A stretch of DNA of 64,000 bases, taken from contig NZ_CP023688.1 in the NCBI RefSeq assembly GCF_008704655.1, forward strand, positions 806,001 to 870,000, written 5' to 3'. This document shows positions 25,337-34,069 of the stretch, piece by piece. Numbering within the stretch: the first letter of the stretch is position 1; each line of letters begins with the position of its first letter. The notes under the pieces were generated by a model. The model was not told where the DNA came from, searched no databases, and worked only from the letters and a program-made list of their open reading frames with translations. The stretch comes from Streptomyces rimosus. GTDB taxonomy: Bacteria; Actinomycetota; Actinomycetes; Streptomycetales; Streptomycetaceae. The translations under genes and the position numbers were made by a program.

Positions 25337-25364
25337 GGGCGGCCCGGACCCCGCCGGGCCGCCC
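25337..25364. terminator. GC-rich hairpin
   Basis: An 11-base perfect stem GGGCGGCCCGG / CCGGGCCGCCC with a six-base loop, nine bases after the stop at 25328. Confidence 0.65.
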
Positions 25365-25395
25365 GCCCGCATCGCCCGACCCTTCGGAGAAACCC

Positions 25396-25581
25396 GTAGC
25401 TCCCCGCACACCCCCACCCACCACGAACCGTCTCAAGCCCCGCCTGGCCACCGCTTTGTTCCGCCGCTATCTGCGCGCCTGCCTCCCCACCGGGCCGGAC
25501 CGCCCCTCCCCGCTGGCCGGCGCCCGCCCGGAGGCCGTCCGCGCCGAGTCCCAGCGGACCGGATACCACCAGCACCACTGA
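25396..25581 (+). CDS. Small basic protein with unusual start
   Basis: An open frame of 61 codons after a GGAG whose best-spaced codon (six bases) is GTA at 25396; no ATG or GTG is present. Residues are basic and proline-rich with a short helix (RLKPRLATALFRRYLRACLP). It could be a decayed gene or a real small protein. Confidence 0.3.
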   Translation, partial: VAPRTPPPTTNRLKPRLATALFRRYLRACLPTGPDRPSPLAGARPEAVRAESQRTGYHQHH

Positions 25582-25602
25582 CCGTTCCCGACCCGGAGGA
25601 GC

Positions 25603-25983
25603 ATGTCCCACCCCACCCCGTACACGGTGCGGCTGGCCGACGAGATCACCCGCCAGCTCGGCCAGCTCGCCGACCACCTCGCTCAACTGCCCCCGCAGGA
25701 AGCCCCGCAGGCCCTCGCCCGCATCCTTGATCCCGACAACGGCGTCTTCGGCGGCGTCACCCACCTCGTGATCACAGGCAGCGTGTTCGCCAAGGCCGAG
25801 GCCGAACGGGGAGCGCTGCCAGCGGAGGTGTGGCTCGCCCTCGGCCGGGCCTCGAACGAACTCAACGACATCGCGCTGGGCCTGGACGAGCACCGCGAGA
25901 CCCTCCAGCACGCCAGCGCCCACCCCGCCACCAGGGCGGCGCCGCCGGTGCCCGCTCCGCTCGTCGTCCGGCGGCGCCGGTGA
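25603..25983 (+). CDS. Hypothetical helical protein
   Basis: 126 residues, CGGAGGAGC directly before the ATG. Helical (RLADEITRQLGQLADHLAQL, LPAEVWLALGRASNELNDIA), ending in a Pro/Ala tail closed by VVRRRR. It resembles the helical C-terminal domains of the 23357 and 32558 products. The stop overlaps the start of the DUF317 gene. Confidence 0.6.
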   Translation: MSHPTPYTVRLADEITRQLGQLADHLAQLPPQEAPQALARILDPDNGVFGGVTHLVITGSVFAKAEAERGALPAEVWLALGRASNELNDIALGLDEHRETLQHASAHPATRAAPPVPAPLVVRRRR

Positions 25984-26783
25984 AAAAGAAGCAGTGGCAC
26001 AACTGGGGTGCGGGCGAGCAGGCCCAGCAGCACTACCTCGTCCAGCCCCGCGCCCTGGCCGGCGGCGGCGATGTCCGGCACGTCTCCGAATTTCTGCGCG
26101 CCTGCGGCTGGCGGGACAAGTCCAAAACGGACGGCCCTCTGTTCATGCAGAGCCCGGACCGCGCGGTCCGCATCGCCTACGACCCCTATGTCCAGCCGGG
26201 CGGGTGGAGCATCCACGGCGCCGCGAGCCGGCACCAGCCCGAGTGGTGGGCACACCTCGGCCGGCAGACGCCGGTGGAGATCGTCGCGGGCCTGACCGAC
26301 GCCCTCACCCAGCCCCGGTCCGCGCACGCCCCCAACGTGTGGGCGCCGCTTCACGGGCAGCGCTGGCGCACTGAACCCGACGCTGAGCAGGTCACCGCAA
26401 CCAGCCCCGACGGCAGCGCCTGGATGCAATACCACCAGAGCCCCGACGGCGCGGCGATGTGGTGGTCCGGGGCGAAGGACGAGCAGGGCAACGGCTGGAA
26501 CGCCCAGTTCGCCTCGAGCACCCCGATGCACCTGGTGCAAGCCTTCTCGGCCGCCCTGGCCAGCCCCGAGCCCGTGATGCGCCCGCTCGGCCGTGTCCCG
26601 CCCAGCACCCAGATCAAGACCACGTCGGTGTCCGTCCTGCCGTCCCAGCTCAGCGCCTGGCAGCAGGCGCGCATCACTGCCGCCCGCGCCGCCACCTGGG
26701 CCCGCAACACCGCCCGCAGCGCCCGGCCCCGCACCGCGGCCCGCCCCCACGCTCACGCGGGCGGCCCCCGAGCCCGCCGCTGA
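25980..26783 (+). CDS. DUF317 domain protein
   Basis: 267 residues from GTG at 25980 (GTGA overlap). It carries the DUF317 pattern twice. The first copy has DVRHVSEFLRACGW, SPDRAVRIAYDPYVQPGGW and TPVEIVAGLTDAL. The second has WRTEPDAEQVTATSPDGSAW, WNAQFASSTPMHLVQAFSAA and LASPEPVMR. DUF317 proteins are abundant in Streptomyces, often beside conjugation or development genes; biochemical function is unknown. The tail ends GPRARR. Confidence 0.8.
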   Translation: MKKKQWHNWGAGEQAQQHYLVQPRALAGGGDVRHVSEFLRACGWRDKSKTDGPLFMQSPDRAVRIAYDPYVQPGGWSIHGAASRHQPEWWAHLGRQTPVEIVAGLTDALTQPRSAHAPNVWAPLHGQRWRTEPDAEQVTATSPDGSAWMQYHQSPDGAAMWWSGAKDEQGNGWNAQFASSTPMHLVQAFSAALASPEPVMRPLGRVPPSTQIKTTSVSVLPSQLSAWQQARITAARAATWARNTARSARPRTAARPHAHAGGPRARR

Positions 26784-26811
26784 CCCCGCCGCCGACCTCC
26801 CGAGGAGCCTT

Positions 26812-27168
26812 GTGCCCGCACTCACCCCGGATGCCATCCGCACCGCGACCGAGACCCTGTCCCGCCTGACCGACTACCTGCGTGACAGCCCCGATCCCCA
26901 GCAGGCGCTCGACCTGGTCGAGCCGCTGCTGGACGAATACACCGGTCTTCCCGTCCAGCTCGCCGACGCCCTGCGCGCCCTGGCCCGCGCCGTACAGGAA
27001 CACCCGGACACCCCGCGCAGCCTCGAAGCCGACCTGCTGGTCATGGAGTTGCGCACCGCCGCATGGGAACAGGCCGACCAGCACACCCTCCACTACGTCC
27101 TCGACGACCTGCGCGCGCTGCACGCCAGCGCCTGCGGCACCGAAGCGGAGTGTGGCCCGTGCCGGTGA
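26812..27168 (+). CDS. Hypothetical helical protein
   Basis: 118 residues from GTG at 26812, with GAGGAG four bases upstream. All-helical (DAIRTATETLSRLTDYLRDS, QQALDLVEPLLDEYTGLPVQ, LADALRALARAVQEHPDTPR). It ends in CGTEAECGPCR, a possible Cys-rich tip. It is sandwiched between two DUF317 genes with a GTGA overlap to the second. Confidence 0.55.
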   Translation: MPALTPDAIRTATETLSRLTDYLRDSPDPQQALDLVEPLLDEYTGLPVQLADALRALARAVQEHPDTPRSLEADLLVMELRTAAWEQADQHTLHYVLDDLRALHASACGTEAECGPCR

Positions 27169-27998
27169 GCGAACGGCAGCTCGCCGCCTTCGCCGACCAG
27201 CTCCCCCGGCGCATCCCCCTCGACACCAGCCCCCGTCACCTCGCCGGCGCCGGCGATGCCCGGCACGTCACCCACGCACTCGCCGCGGCCGGATGGGCCC
27301 GCACCTCCGACCCGTTCAGCCCCGAGGTCATCCTGCGCAGCCCGCAGGGCCGGTGCACCCTGCACTTCGACCCGCAGTCCGTCACCTCCGCATGGTGGCG
27401 GCTGCGGGGGCCGAGCCCACCGACACCGAGCCGGGCTGGTACGCCGAGTTCGGTGACCTCGTGCCCGCCGAGATCCTCGGCCGCCTCACCGACGCTCTCA
27501 CCGGCCCGCCGCCGCCCCGGCCGCCGGGCCCGTTCCAGGCCCTCAAGTCGGCGGGATGGCTGTTGAGCGACGCGGGCACGGCCCACTCCCCTGACCGCAT
27601 GTGCCATGTAGAACGCTGTCCTGATCAGGAGAGCCTCCGGGGCTTCTGGCACGTCGAGACCTGCGAGCCAGGGCACGGCACGCTGCTGGGCCCTCGCATC
27701 TGGCACGCCCGGTTCGACGGCCAGGTCCCCGACCATCTCGTTGGGCGCCTTCATCACCGGGCTCGCCGATCCCGCCCCGCTCCAGCGCGGCATGTTCGAC
27801 CGCACCGCCCACCACAGCGTCGTGCAGGAACCCAGCTCGCGCACTCCCGAACAGGTCGTCGCCGCGCATGCCAACCGGCTCGATGCCATCCGCGCACAGG
27901 TACGCGCCGCCCGTCGCCAGCAACCGCCCCGCCCCGCCGCAGCCCCGCCCAGGGCCGGCGTACCCCGCTCGTCCGGCCGCCCACCGCTGACCCGTTAG
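27165..27998 (+). pseudogene. DUF317 gene with two compensating frameshifts
   Basis: DUF317-type reading starts at GTG 27165 (LAGAGDARHVTHALAAAGW, CTLHFDPQSVTSAWWRLRG). It shifts frame in a run of five G near 27405 and continues as EPTDTEPGWYAEFGDLVPAE and RIWHARFDGQVPDHLVG. It shifts back at GTTGGG near 27745 to end with AFITGLADPAPLQRG and a tail closing PPLTR at 27998. One missing and one extra base restore the original frame. As written, translation would stop at 27566. Both sites are homopolymer-like, so sequencing error is a real alternative to decay. Confidence 0.7.
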
Positions 27999-28008
27999 GA
28001 CCCCCGCC

Positions 28009-28587
28009 GTCTCCCCCGACCACACCGCTCACCGCGAGTTCCTGCAGCACCTCGACGACTATGTCCACGACAGCAAGGCGATCCTCGATGCCTGGGACGC
28101 CTACTCCGACGAGCACACCGACCTCGACGGCTGGCCGCACGACGACCACGCCTACGGGCTGCGCCAGAGCCAGCGCGACGCCGACACCGCCGCAGCATTC
28201 GAGAACATCCGCGCAGGCGCCCGCCACCTGCTGGCCACCGCCGAGGCACAGCTGCGGAGCATGCCGACCGGTGCGGTGCAAAGCCACTGGGTGTACCGGC
28301 TCGGGGTGCTGCATACCGCGCTCGACCGCCTCGACGCCCTGCACGAACAATGGCTGCTCACGCGCGGCAGCTTCCCCGCCGACGTCCGGCCGGGCACCCC
28401 CGCCTTCGACGAAGCGCTCGCCGAGCACCACGCCGAATCCTGGAGCTACCTGGACGACTGGGCCACCCACGGCCACGTCCTTAAGGACATCAACTCCGCA
28501 TCCCGGCATTCCTCCACACCCCTGGCCCCGCCGCCGACCGCGACCGCTGCCCCTGCCCCCGGCCGGTCACCCTCGGTACGGAGATGA
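28009..28587 (+). CDS. Hypothetical helical protein, non-standard start
   Basis: About 190 residues of good protein-like sequence (REFLQHLDDYVHDSKAILDA, AFENIRAGARHLLATAEAQL, WVYRLGVLHTALDRLDALHE). In frame upstream of the ATG at 28261 there is no ATG, GTG or TTG back to the stop at 27988. An AGGA is followed after eight bases by GTC (28009). Either a GTC/CTG start is used or the start has been lost. The tail ends SPSVRR. Confidence 0.5.
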   Translation, partial: VSPDHTAHREFLQHLDDYVHDSKAILDAWDAYSDEHTDLDGWPHDDHAYGLRQSQRDADTAAAFENIRAGARHLLATAEAQLRSMPTGAVQSHWVYRLGVLHTALDRLDALHEQWLLTRGSFPADVRPGTPAFDEALAEHHAESWSYLDDWATHGHVLKDINSASRHSSTPLAPPPTATAAPAPGRSPSVRR

Positions 28588-28926
28588 CCGGGCCCCGGCA
28601 CCCACACCACCACTGTCACACTCACCGGCCCCCCGAACGCGTGGAAACCCCGGTTCGGTGAGCACACGCCACCGCACCTGATCGCCGTTCCCAGCCCCCT
28701 TACCGCGCGCCAGCAGCCGTTCAGCCTCCCGACCGCCAGCCCGGTCTTGTGACGCGACCGGGACGCGCCCACCGAGCAGGTCCTCTCCCGCCGGGAAGAC
28801 CACGTCCCCACCGCCCGTCGCGAGCATTCTGCCGACGAGCGCGAGCGAGCGCCCTGCGACGGCCGCCGGCCTGAAACGGCCGCAGCCGCTGGCCTCTTTG
28901 TCCCCGCCCGGAGGCACGTAGCCCCC
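28588..28926 (+). other. Intergenic region before the coupling protein gene
   Basis: About 340 bases with no protein-like frame. It ends with the CGGAGG site of the next gene. Confidence 0.4.
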
Positions 28927-30714
28927 TTGCCCCCCTCGTCCAACAGCTCCGACGGGTACGACATCGCCTTCCGGCTCCTCCTCGGAGTCCTCGCCATCGT
29001 CGTCCCCTTCTCGAACCTCGCCTGGCTGTCCGGCAACATCACCGCCTGCCTCACCGGCCTTCCGTGGGCGCCGTACCAGCCGACCGCAGCCCTGCTCCAT
29101 CCCGACCAGCTCTGGCCTCAGGCCACAGAAACGTCCCTGCTTGTCGGCGCCCGCATCGTTCCCGGCGCCGTCCTCCTCGCCCTCGGCGCCGCAGCCGGTG
29201 TCCTGTGGGCCCGCCACAAGAACCGCAGCGGCAGTCGGAAGAAAAAGATCACCGGCATGGCCAAGGCGCGGGACATCGAGCCGCTGATGGCCAAGGCGAT
29301 CGAGGCCAAGGCCCGGTCCCTGCGCCCGAGCCTGAAGGACACCAAGCACATCGAGGCCAAGGACACCGGCATTCTCCTCGGTAACCTCCAAGGCACCCCG
29401 CACGAGGTGCGGATGGGCTACGAGGATGTCGCCGTCGCGATCATGGCTCCGCGATCGGGGAAGACCACCTCGCTGGCGATCCCCTCCATCCTGTCCGCCC
29501 CCGGCCCTGTCCTGCTGACCTCGAACAAGGCGGCGGGCGACGCCTACACCACGACGCTCGACGCCCGAGCGGAAGTGGGACGGGTGTGGTCAATGGACCC
29601 GCAGCAGATCGCCCACGCCACTCGCGAGATGTGGTGGAACCCCCTCGCCACCGCGAAGACCCTGGACGGCGCCAACCGGCTGGCCGGCCACTTCGTCTCC
29701 GCCTCCGTGGACGCCTCGCAGCAGGGGGACTTCTGGTCGAAGGCCGGTTCCAACATCCTGAGCCAGTTGCTGCTGGCCGCTGCCCTCGACGAGCGTCCGA
29801 TCACCGACATCATGGCCTGGCTGGCCTTCCCCGCCGACCGCACCCCGCTCGATATCCTGCGCGACCACGGCTTCGCCGCCGTCGCCGCCCAGCTCAAGGG
29901 CACCGTCGAGGGCCCGCCCGAGACCCGTGACGGCATCTACGAGACGGCCCGCCAGTACGCCGCGGCCCTCCTCAACGCCGAGATCGCGGCGTGGGTGACA
30001 CCGCAGAAGGACGTCGCAGAGTTCCGGCCGTCGCAGTTCGTCACCTCCACCGACACGCTCTACCTGCTCAGCAAGGACGGCGGAGGCGGCGCTTCGGCAC
30101 TGATCGCGGCGTGCGCGGACGCGGTGATGCGGGCGGCAACCGCCGAAGCTGAACGCGCCGGCGGACGTCTTGACCCGCCGGCTCTGGCGATCCTCGACGA
30201 GGCGGCCAACGTGTGCAAGATCAGCGACTTGCCGGACCTGTACTCCCACCTCGGCAGCCGCGGAATCATCCCCATCACCATCCTCCAGTCCTACCGGCAG
30301 GGCCAGAAAGTCTGGGGGGACGCGGGCATGGACGCCATGTGGTCCGCCTCGACCGTGAAGGTCATCGGCAGCGGAATCGACGATCCGGATTTCGCGGACA
30401 AGCTGAGCCGCATGATCGGCGACCACGACGTGGAAACCACCTCCATCTCGCACTCCGAGTCCGGGAAGTCGACCTCCGTGTCGATGCGCCAGGAGCGGAT
30501 CCTGCCCGCCGACGCGATCCGCGCCCTGGCCAAGGGCACCGCCCTGTGCTTCGCCACCGGCATGCGCGCCGCCATGCTCGACCTGCGCCCCTGGTACGCC
30601 GAGCCCGGCGCCAAGGAGTTGTCCGCCGCCTCCGCCCGCGCCTCGAAGGCCATCACTGAGCGCGCCGTCGCCAAGGCAGCCCCCGCGCAGACCGACTTCA
30701 CCACCGCCACCTGA
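28927..30714 (+). CDS. VirD4/TraG-like type IV coupling protein ATPase
   Basis: 595 residues. Two N-terminal membrane helices (LLLGVLAIVVPFSNLAWL and GAVLLALGAAAGVLWA) anchor a hexameric ATPase that recruits DNA or protein substrates to the channel. Walker A is IMAPRSGKTTSLAIP near residue 173. Walker B is LAILDEAANV near residue 419. TILQSYRQGQKVWG and the C-terminal QERILPADAIRALAKGTAL fit the TraG/TraD family. The TTG at 28927 lies 12 bases after CGGAGG; a GTA at 28918 is nearer. It is separated from virB4 by 17 kb of accessory genes. Confidence 0.85.
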   Translation: MPPSSNSSDGYDIAFRLLLGVLAIVVPFSNLAWLSGNITACLTGLPWAPYQPTAALLHPDQLWPQATETSLLVGARIVPGAVLLALGAAAGVLWARHKNRSGSRKKKITGMAKARDIEPLMAKAIEAKARSLRPSLKDTKHIEAKDTGILLGNLQGTPHEVRMGYEDVAVAIMAPRSGKTTSLAIPSILSAPGPVLLTSNKAAGDAYTTTLDARAEVGRVWSMDPQQIAHATREMWWNPLATAKTLDGANRLAGHFVSASVDASQQGDFWSKAGSNILSQLLLAAALDERPITDIMAWLAFPADRTPLDILRDHGFAAVAAQLKGTVEGPPETRDGIYETARQYAAALLNAEIAAWVTPQKDVAEFRPSQFVTSTDTLYLLSKDGGGGASALIAACADAVMRAATAEAERAGGRLDPPALAILDEAANVCKISDLPDLYSHLGSRGIIPITILQSYRQGQKVWGDAGMDAMWSASTVKVIGSGIDDPDFADKLSRMIGDHDVETTSISHSESGKSTSVSMRQERILPADAIRALAKGTALCFATGMRAAMLDLRPWYAEPGAKELSAASARASKAITERAVAKAAPAQTDFTTAT

Positions 30715-30798
30715 CCCCCGGCGCCCATGCCCCGGCCCTGACGCCGCCACCGAGCGGCAACTCTCCCACCCGACCACTGCTTTGCCCCTTCGGAGACC

Positions 30799-31410
30799 AT
30801 GGCCTTCCTCGACCACAACGACGTCGTCATCGGATCCACTGACGACGGCCACACCTTCGTCCTGCTCAACCGGGCCCTCCCCGCAGCCCAGCGCATCCTG
30901 ACCGACCACGGCTTCACCGCCCACCAGCCCAGCGGCCCGGGCCGCCCGCTGTACCTGCTACCGCCCGCCTACGCCGGGGAGCAGGCCAACACCCGCACCG
31001 GCGAAGCCATGCATTTCCTCTTCCAGCACACCTGGGACGTGACCGACCTCAGCTGGACCACCCGCTGGAACCCGGACGAGCCGCTGCCCGAACCGGACGT
31101 CCACTTCCATGTCTCCGGCGAGCGCGTCACCGCCACCGCCCGCACCGACGCCGCCCGCCGCATCCTGGCCAACCACGGCTTCACCCCCACCCGGGAGGGC
31201 TACGCCCTGCCCGTCGGCACAGATGAAACGCGACAGCTCGGTGCGGTCGTCCAGGCGGAGACCGCCCTGTCCATGGAGAACCTGGGCACCCGTATCCGGC
31301 TCGGCTTCCGCACGCCCGAGGACATCCCCGCAGCTCCCGCCCGTACGAGCAGCCACACCGCCACACCGCCCGCAGCCCCGGTTCCTGACCGGCCGCGCCG
31401 TACCCGCTGA
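30799..31410 (+). CDS. Protein with two GF modules
   Basis: 203 residues, CGGAG and ATG. Two copies of the module in tandem. The first has DVVIGSTDDGHTFVLLNR, AAQRILTDHGFTAHQ and PLYLLPPAY. The second has DVHFHVSGERVTATART, AARRILANHGFTPTREGYAL and SMENLGTRIRL. The internal repeat within one chain is the cleanest evidence for the module boundary. The tail ends RPRRTR. Confidence 0.65.
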   Translation: MAFLDHNDVVIGSTDDGHTFVLLNRALPAAQRILTDHGFTAHQPSGPGRPLYLLPPAYAGEQANTRTGEAMHFLFQHTWDVTDLSWTTRWNPDEPLPEPDVHFHVSGERVTATARTDAARRILANHGFTPTREGYALPVGTDETRQLGAVVQAETALSMENLGTRIRLGFRTPEDIPAAPARTSSHTATPPAAPVPDRPRRTR

Positions 31411-31476
31411 CCGCCCAGGCGAAGTGCCGAACTGGCCTCCAGGCCCGTCCCGTCCCGTCGCGGCGGGAGGACCACG

Positions 31477-31658
31477 ATGACTGAGTCTCACGTGCGCAGT
31501 TCCACGCCGCCTGCCGGTCACACGCACCGGCTGTACCTGGCCCAGCTCTCGACTACCTGCACAAGAGCGAGCCAGCCGCCGAGCCAGTCCCCGCCCCTGC
31601 CCAGGCGAAACCCGCAGCCACCGCGAAGCCGTCCGCCCCGCGCCGGCGACCTTCGTAA
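31477..31658 (+). CDS. Possible small ORF or remnant
   Basis: GGAGG six bases before an ATG at 31477 is an ideal start. The frame that reads like protein is a different one, ending at the TAA 31656-31658 with ALDYLHKSEPAAEPVPAPAQ and a basic tail closing in PRRRPS, the tail type of the neighbours. A small indel near 31495 would join start and tail. It may be a decayed accessory gene. Confidence 0.3.
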
Positions 31659-31734
31659 ACGCCTCCGCCGCCACGCGAACGCGGCGGCCCGGTACACCGC
31701 CGCAGGCCCCTCACCGAACGGAACCGTCCCGCCG

Positions 31735-32538
31735 CCGATGACCGCACCCACCGCTCCGGCCGAAAAGCTCCTGCTCCTGGGGGGCGATTTCGCCCGCCAG
31801 CACGACTACCTGTCCTGCCTGCGGCTGGACGGCCTCAGTCCGGCGACCGCTCTGACGCAGCAGTCCATCCCCACCCAGGATCTGGCCCGCTTGGCGCTGG
31901 ACATCGTCGAGGGCCTCGACGCCCAGCGGATGTACCACAGCCCGGAGATCCGCACCGTGTACGCGCGGGTCCGGCAGCTCGCCCACCTGGCCATCGACAC
32001 AGCCGACCACCTTCTGGACGCCGAGGACATCCTCGACGACACCTATGCCGGAGTTCCCGCCAAGGGCGAAGGGCCCCTGCTGACCTACCGGCAGGCCCTT
32101 GAGACGGCCAACAGCCGTCTCATCCTCGTCCGAAAGCTGACCGCCCCGGCCCCCCAGGACACGCTGACAGCCGCCGAACTCTTCGTCACCGAACGGCGCC
32201 GCCGCGGCGAGATCCCGCCGCAGCAGCCGCCCGCCTTCTCCCCCGCCCAGTACACCGCGCTGCGCGCGGTGGCCCGCGGCGAAGTGACGATCGCCGACGA
32301 CAAGCCGTACCTGCACCGCGATGACTGGCGCATCGCCCTCAGCACTCTGCGCTCGCTGGAGGACCGCGGCCTCGTCGCCCGCGAGAAGTGCCCGCTGTGG
32401 CTGCACGACGAGCGGGTGCACCTGAGCGCCGACGGCCGCCGCGACCTGATCGCCACCTTCGGCCGGCCTCCGGCCCCCGCGCGCACCGCCGCCCGCCCGG
32501 CCCCGGCGCCCAAAGCCACCCCCAGCCGCTCTCTCTAA
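31735..32538 (+). CDS. Hypothetical protein with winged-helix-like C-terminus
   Basis: 267 residues from ATG at 31735; the ribosome binding site is weak. The helical body (LLLLGGDFARQHDYLSCLRL, QDLARLALDIVEGLDAQRMY) is followed by a C-terminal part (QYTALRAVARGEVTIAD, ALSTLRSLEDRGLVAREK, VHLSADGRRDLIATFG) laid out like a winged-helix domain. A regulatory DNA-binding role is possible. The same frame is open upstream to 31477. Confidence 0.55.
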   Translation, partial: PMTAPTAPAEKLLLLGGDFARQHDYLSCLRLDGLSPATALTQQSIPTQDLARLALDIVEGLDAQRMYHSPEIRTVYARVRQLAHLAIDTADHLLDAEDILDDTYAGVPAKGEGPLLTYRQALETANSRLILVRKLTAPAPQDTLTAAELFVTERRRRGEIPPQQPPAFSPAQYTALRAVARGEVTIADDKPYLHRDDWRIALSTLRSLEDRGLVAREKCPLWLHDERVHLSADGRRDLIATFGRPPAPARTAARPAPAPKATPSRSL

Positions 32539-32557
32539 CTCGTCCCCGGGAGATCTC

Positions 32558-33085
32558 ACGCCCACCGACGACGCCCCCACCCCGCACGTCATCGCCCTCG
32601 CCCTCGCCGCCCAGATCCACCCGGAGGCCGCGCCCCGCGACGTAGTCGCCAGCTTCAATGTGCGGCGCCAGGCCGACCCCCGTTTCCGCCACCGGGGCTC
32701 CGGCGGCCCGGTGACCGTCGTGGCCCGCTCCCTGCACGCCCGCCTGTACGGCCTGCCCACCGCCCCTTCACCGCTGCCCACGGCCCTCGACGAACTCCTG
32801 CAGGTCCTCGGAACGGCACGCGACGGCGACCAGAAGCAGGCAGTACTGGTCCAGCTCGCCGACCAGCTGCGCAACGCCGCCGAAATCCTCGAATGGGCCC
32901 GGGACAACGCCCGCCAACTGCCCGCCCCCATCTGGGAATGGCTGCGCGACGCCACCGACACCACCCGCCACCTGGCCGATGGCCTCGACAGCGTGCGCCC
33001 TTCGTTCGCCGCGCCGCAGGCCCCCGCCGCACCGCTTCCGCCGCCGGCGCCCGCCCCGCCCCACGCCGCCCCCGCCCGGCGCTGA
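32558..33085 (+). CDS. Hypothetical plasmid protein, probable ACG start
   Basis: 175 residues if started at ACG 32558, five bases after GGAG. The first standard start (GTG 32660) would remove 34 residues that read well as protein (HVIALALAAQIHPEAAPRDV). The C-terminal half is helical (ALDELLQVLGTARDGDQKQA, QLADQLRNAAEILEWARDNA) and related to the helical domains of the 16601 and 23357 products. The Pro/Ala tail ends AAPARR. Confidence 0.55.
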   Translation, partial: TPTDDAPTPHVIALALAAQIHPEAAPRDVVASFNVRRQADPRFRHRGSGGPVTVVARSLHARLYGLPTAPSPLPTALDELLQVLGTARDGDQKQAVLVQLADQLRNAAEILEWARDNARQLPAPIWEWLRDATDTTRHLADGLDSVRPSFAAPQAPAAPLPPPAPAPPHAAPARR

Positions 33086-33130
33086 CCGCACGCCCGCGGG
33101 CGCCGCCCCCGTACACCGCAAGGACGCCCC

Positions 33131-34069
33131 ATTCCCGCAACCCCCGCCTTCCGATCCCTCTCCCTCGGCGCCGGAGTCCAGTCCAGTGCCCTGCTCGCCC
33201 TGTCCGCCGAGGGAATCCTCCCGCGCGTCGACTGCGCGATCTTCGCCGACACCGGCTGGGAGCCGGCAGCCGTCTACGCCCATCTCGACCGCCTGGAGAA
33301 GGAGGTAGCCGAACCAGCCGGGATACCCGTGCTGCGCGTCTCGGCCGGGAACATCCGCGAGGACGCGCTCAACCCCGGCCACCGGTTCGCGTCCATGCCG
33401 CTGCACGTCCTCAACCAGGACGGCAAGGCCGGGATGACCCGTCGGCAGTGCACCGGCGAATACAAGATCAAACCGATAAAGAAGCAGGTACGCGCCCTCC
33501 TGGGCTACCCGTATCCCCGGCGCATCCCCAAGGGCGTGTTCGTCGAGCAGTGGGTCGGGATCTCCACCGATGAGTTCCACCGGGCCAAGGACGCCGACGT
33601 CGCCTACATGCGCAACCGGCACCCCCTGATCGAGCTGGACTGGTCGCGCGCCGACTGTCTGCGCTACCTGAAGCAGCGCGGTCTGGCCGACACCCCGAAG
33701 TCGAGCTGCCTGGGCTGCCCTTTCCACGGCAACGCCCAGTGGCGGCACATCCGGGACCACAGCCCGGCCGAGTGGGCCGACGTCGTCGCCTTCGACGCGG
33801 CTATCCGCAGCGGCAACGCCCGCGCCAATGCTTCCGGCAACCGGCTGCTCGGCCAGGCGTTCTTGCACCGCTCCCGCGTCCCGCTCGACCAGGCACCCAT
33901 CGACCACGTCACCGCCGCCGAATGGGCCGCTCGCCAAGCTGAATTGGGCGACCAGGCCCCGGATGGTGACGCCCGCGTCGTGCTGGAGGAGGGCGTGGCC
34001 GACGGCTGCTCGCCCTGGGCCTGCCGCGGCGAGCAGCCGACACAGGACGACTTCGGGCTGGCCGCATGA
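33131..34069 (+). CDS. PAPS-reductase-like PP-loop protein, ATT start
   Basis: 312 residues. AAGGA, six bases, then ATT at 33131. The adenylate-binding PP-loop (LSLGAGVQSSALL) begins nine residues in, and no ATG, GTG or TTG lies between it and the in-frame stop at 33083, so ATT is the only sensible start. Downstream come IFADTGWEP, CTGEYKIKPIKKQ, WVGISTDEFHR and SSCLGCPFHG, the marks of the phage/plasmid branch of phosphoadenosine phosphosulfate reductase-like proteins. The CTGEYK and CLGC cysteines could hold sulfur or an iron-sulfur centre. It overlaps the C5 methyltransferase by four bases, so a nucleic-acid modification role is a fair guess. Confidence 0.75.
   Translation: MPATPAFRSLSLGAGVQSSALLALSAEGILPRVDCAIFADTGWEPAAVYAHLDRLEKEVAEPAGIPVLRVSAGNIREDALNPGHRFASMPLHVLNQDGKAGMTRRQCTGEYKIKPIKKQVRALLGYPYPRRIPKGVFVEQWVGISTDEFHRAKDADVAYMRNRHPLIELDWSRADCLRYLKQRGLADTPKSSCLGCPFHGNAQWRHIRDHSPAEWADVVAFDAAIRSGNARANASGNRLLGQAFLHRSRVPLDQAPIDHVTAAEWAARQAELGDQAPDGDARVVLEEGVADGCSPWACRGEQPTQDDFGLAA

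Noticed and set aside
32979..33308. A plus-strand frame of 109 codons crossing the start of the PP-loop gene
   Set aside because: Arg/Pro/Ser-rich shadow; the overlapping frame has the PP-loop and cysteine motifs.
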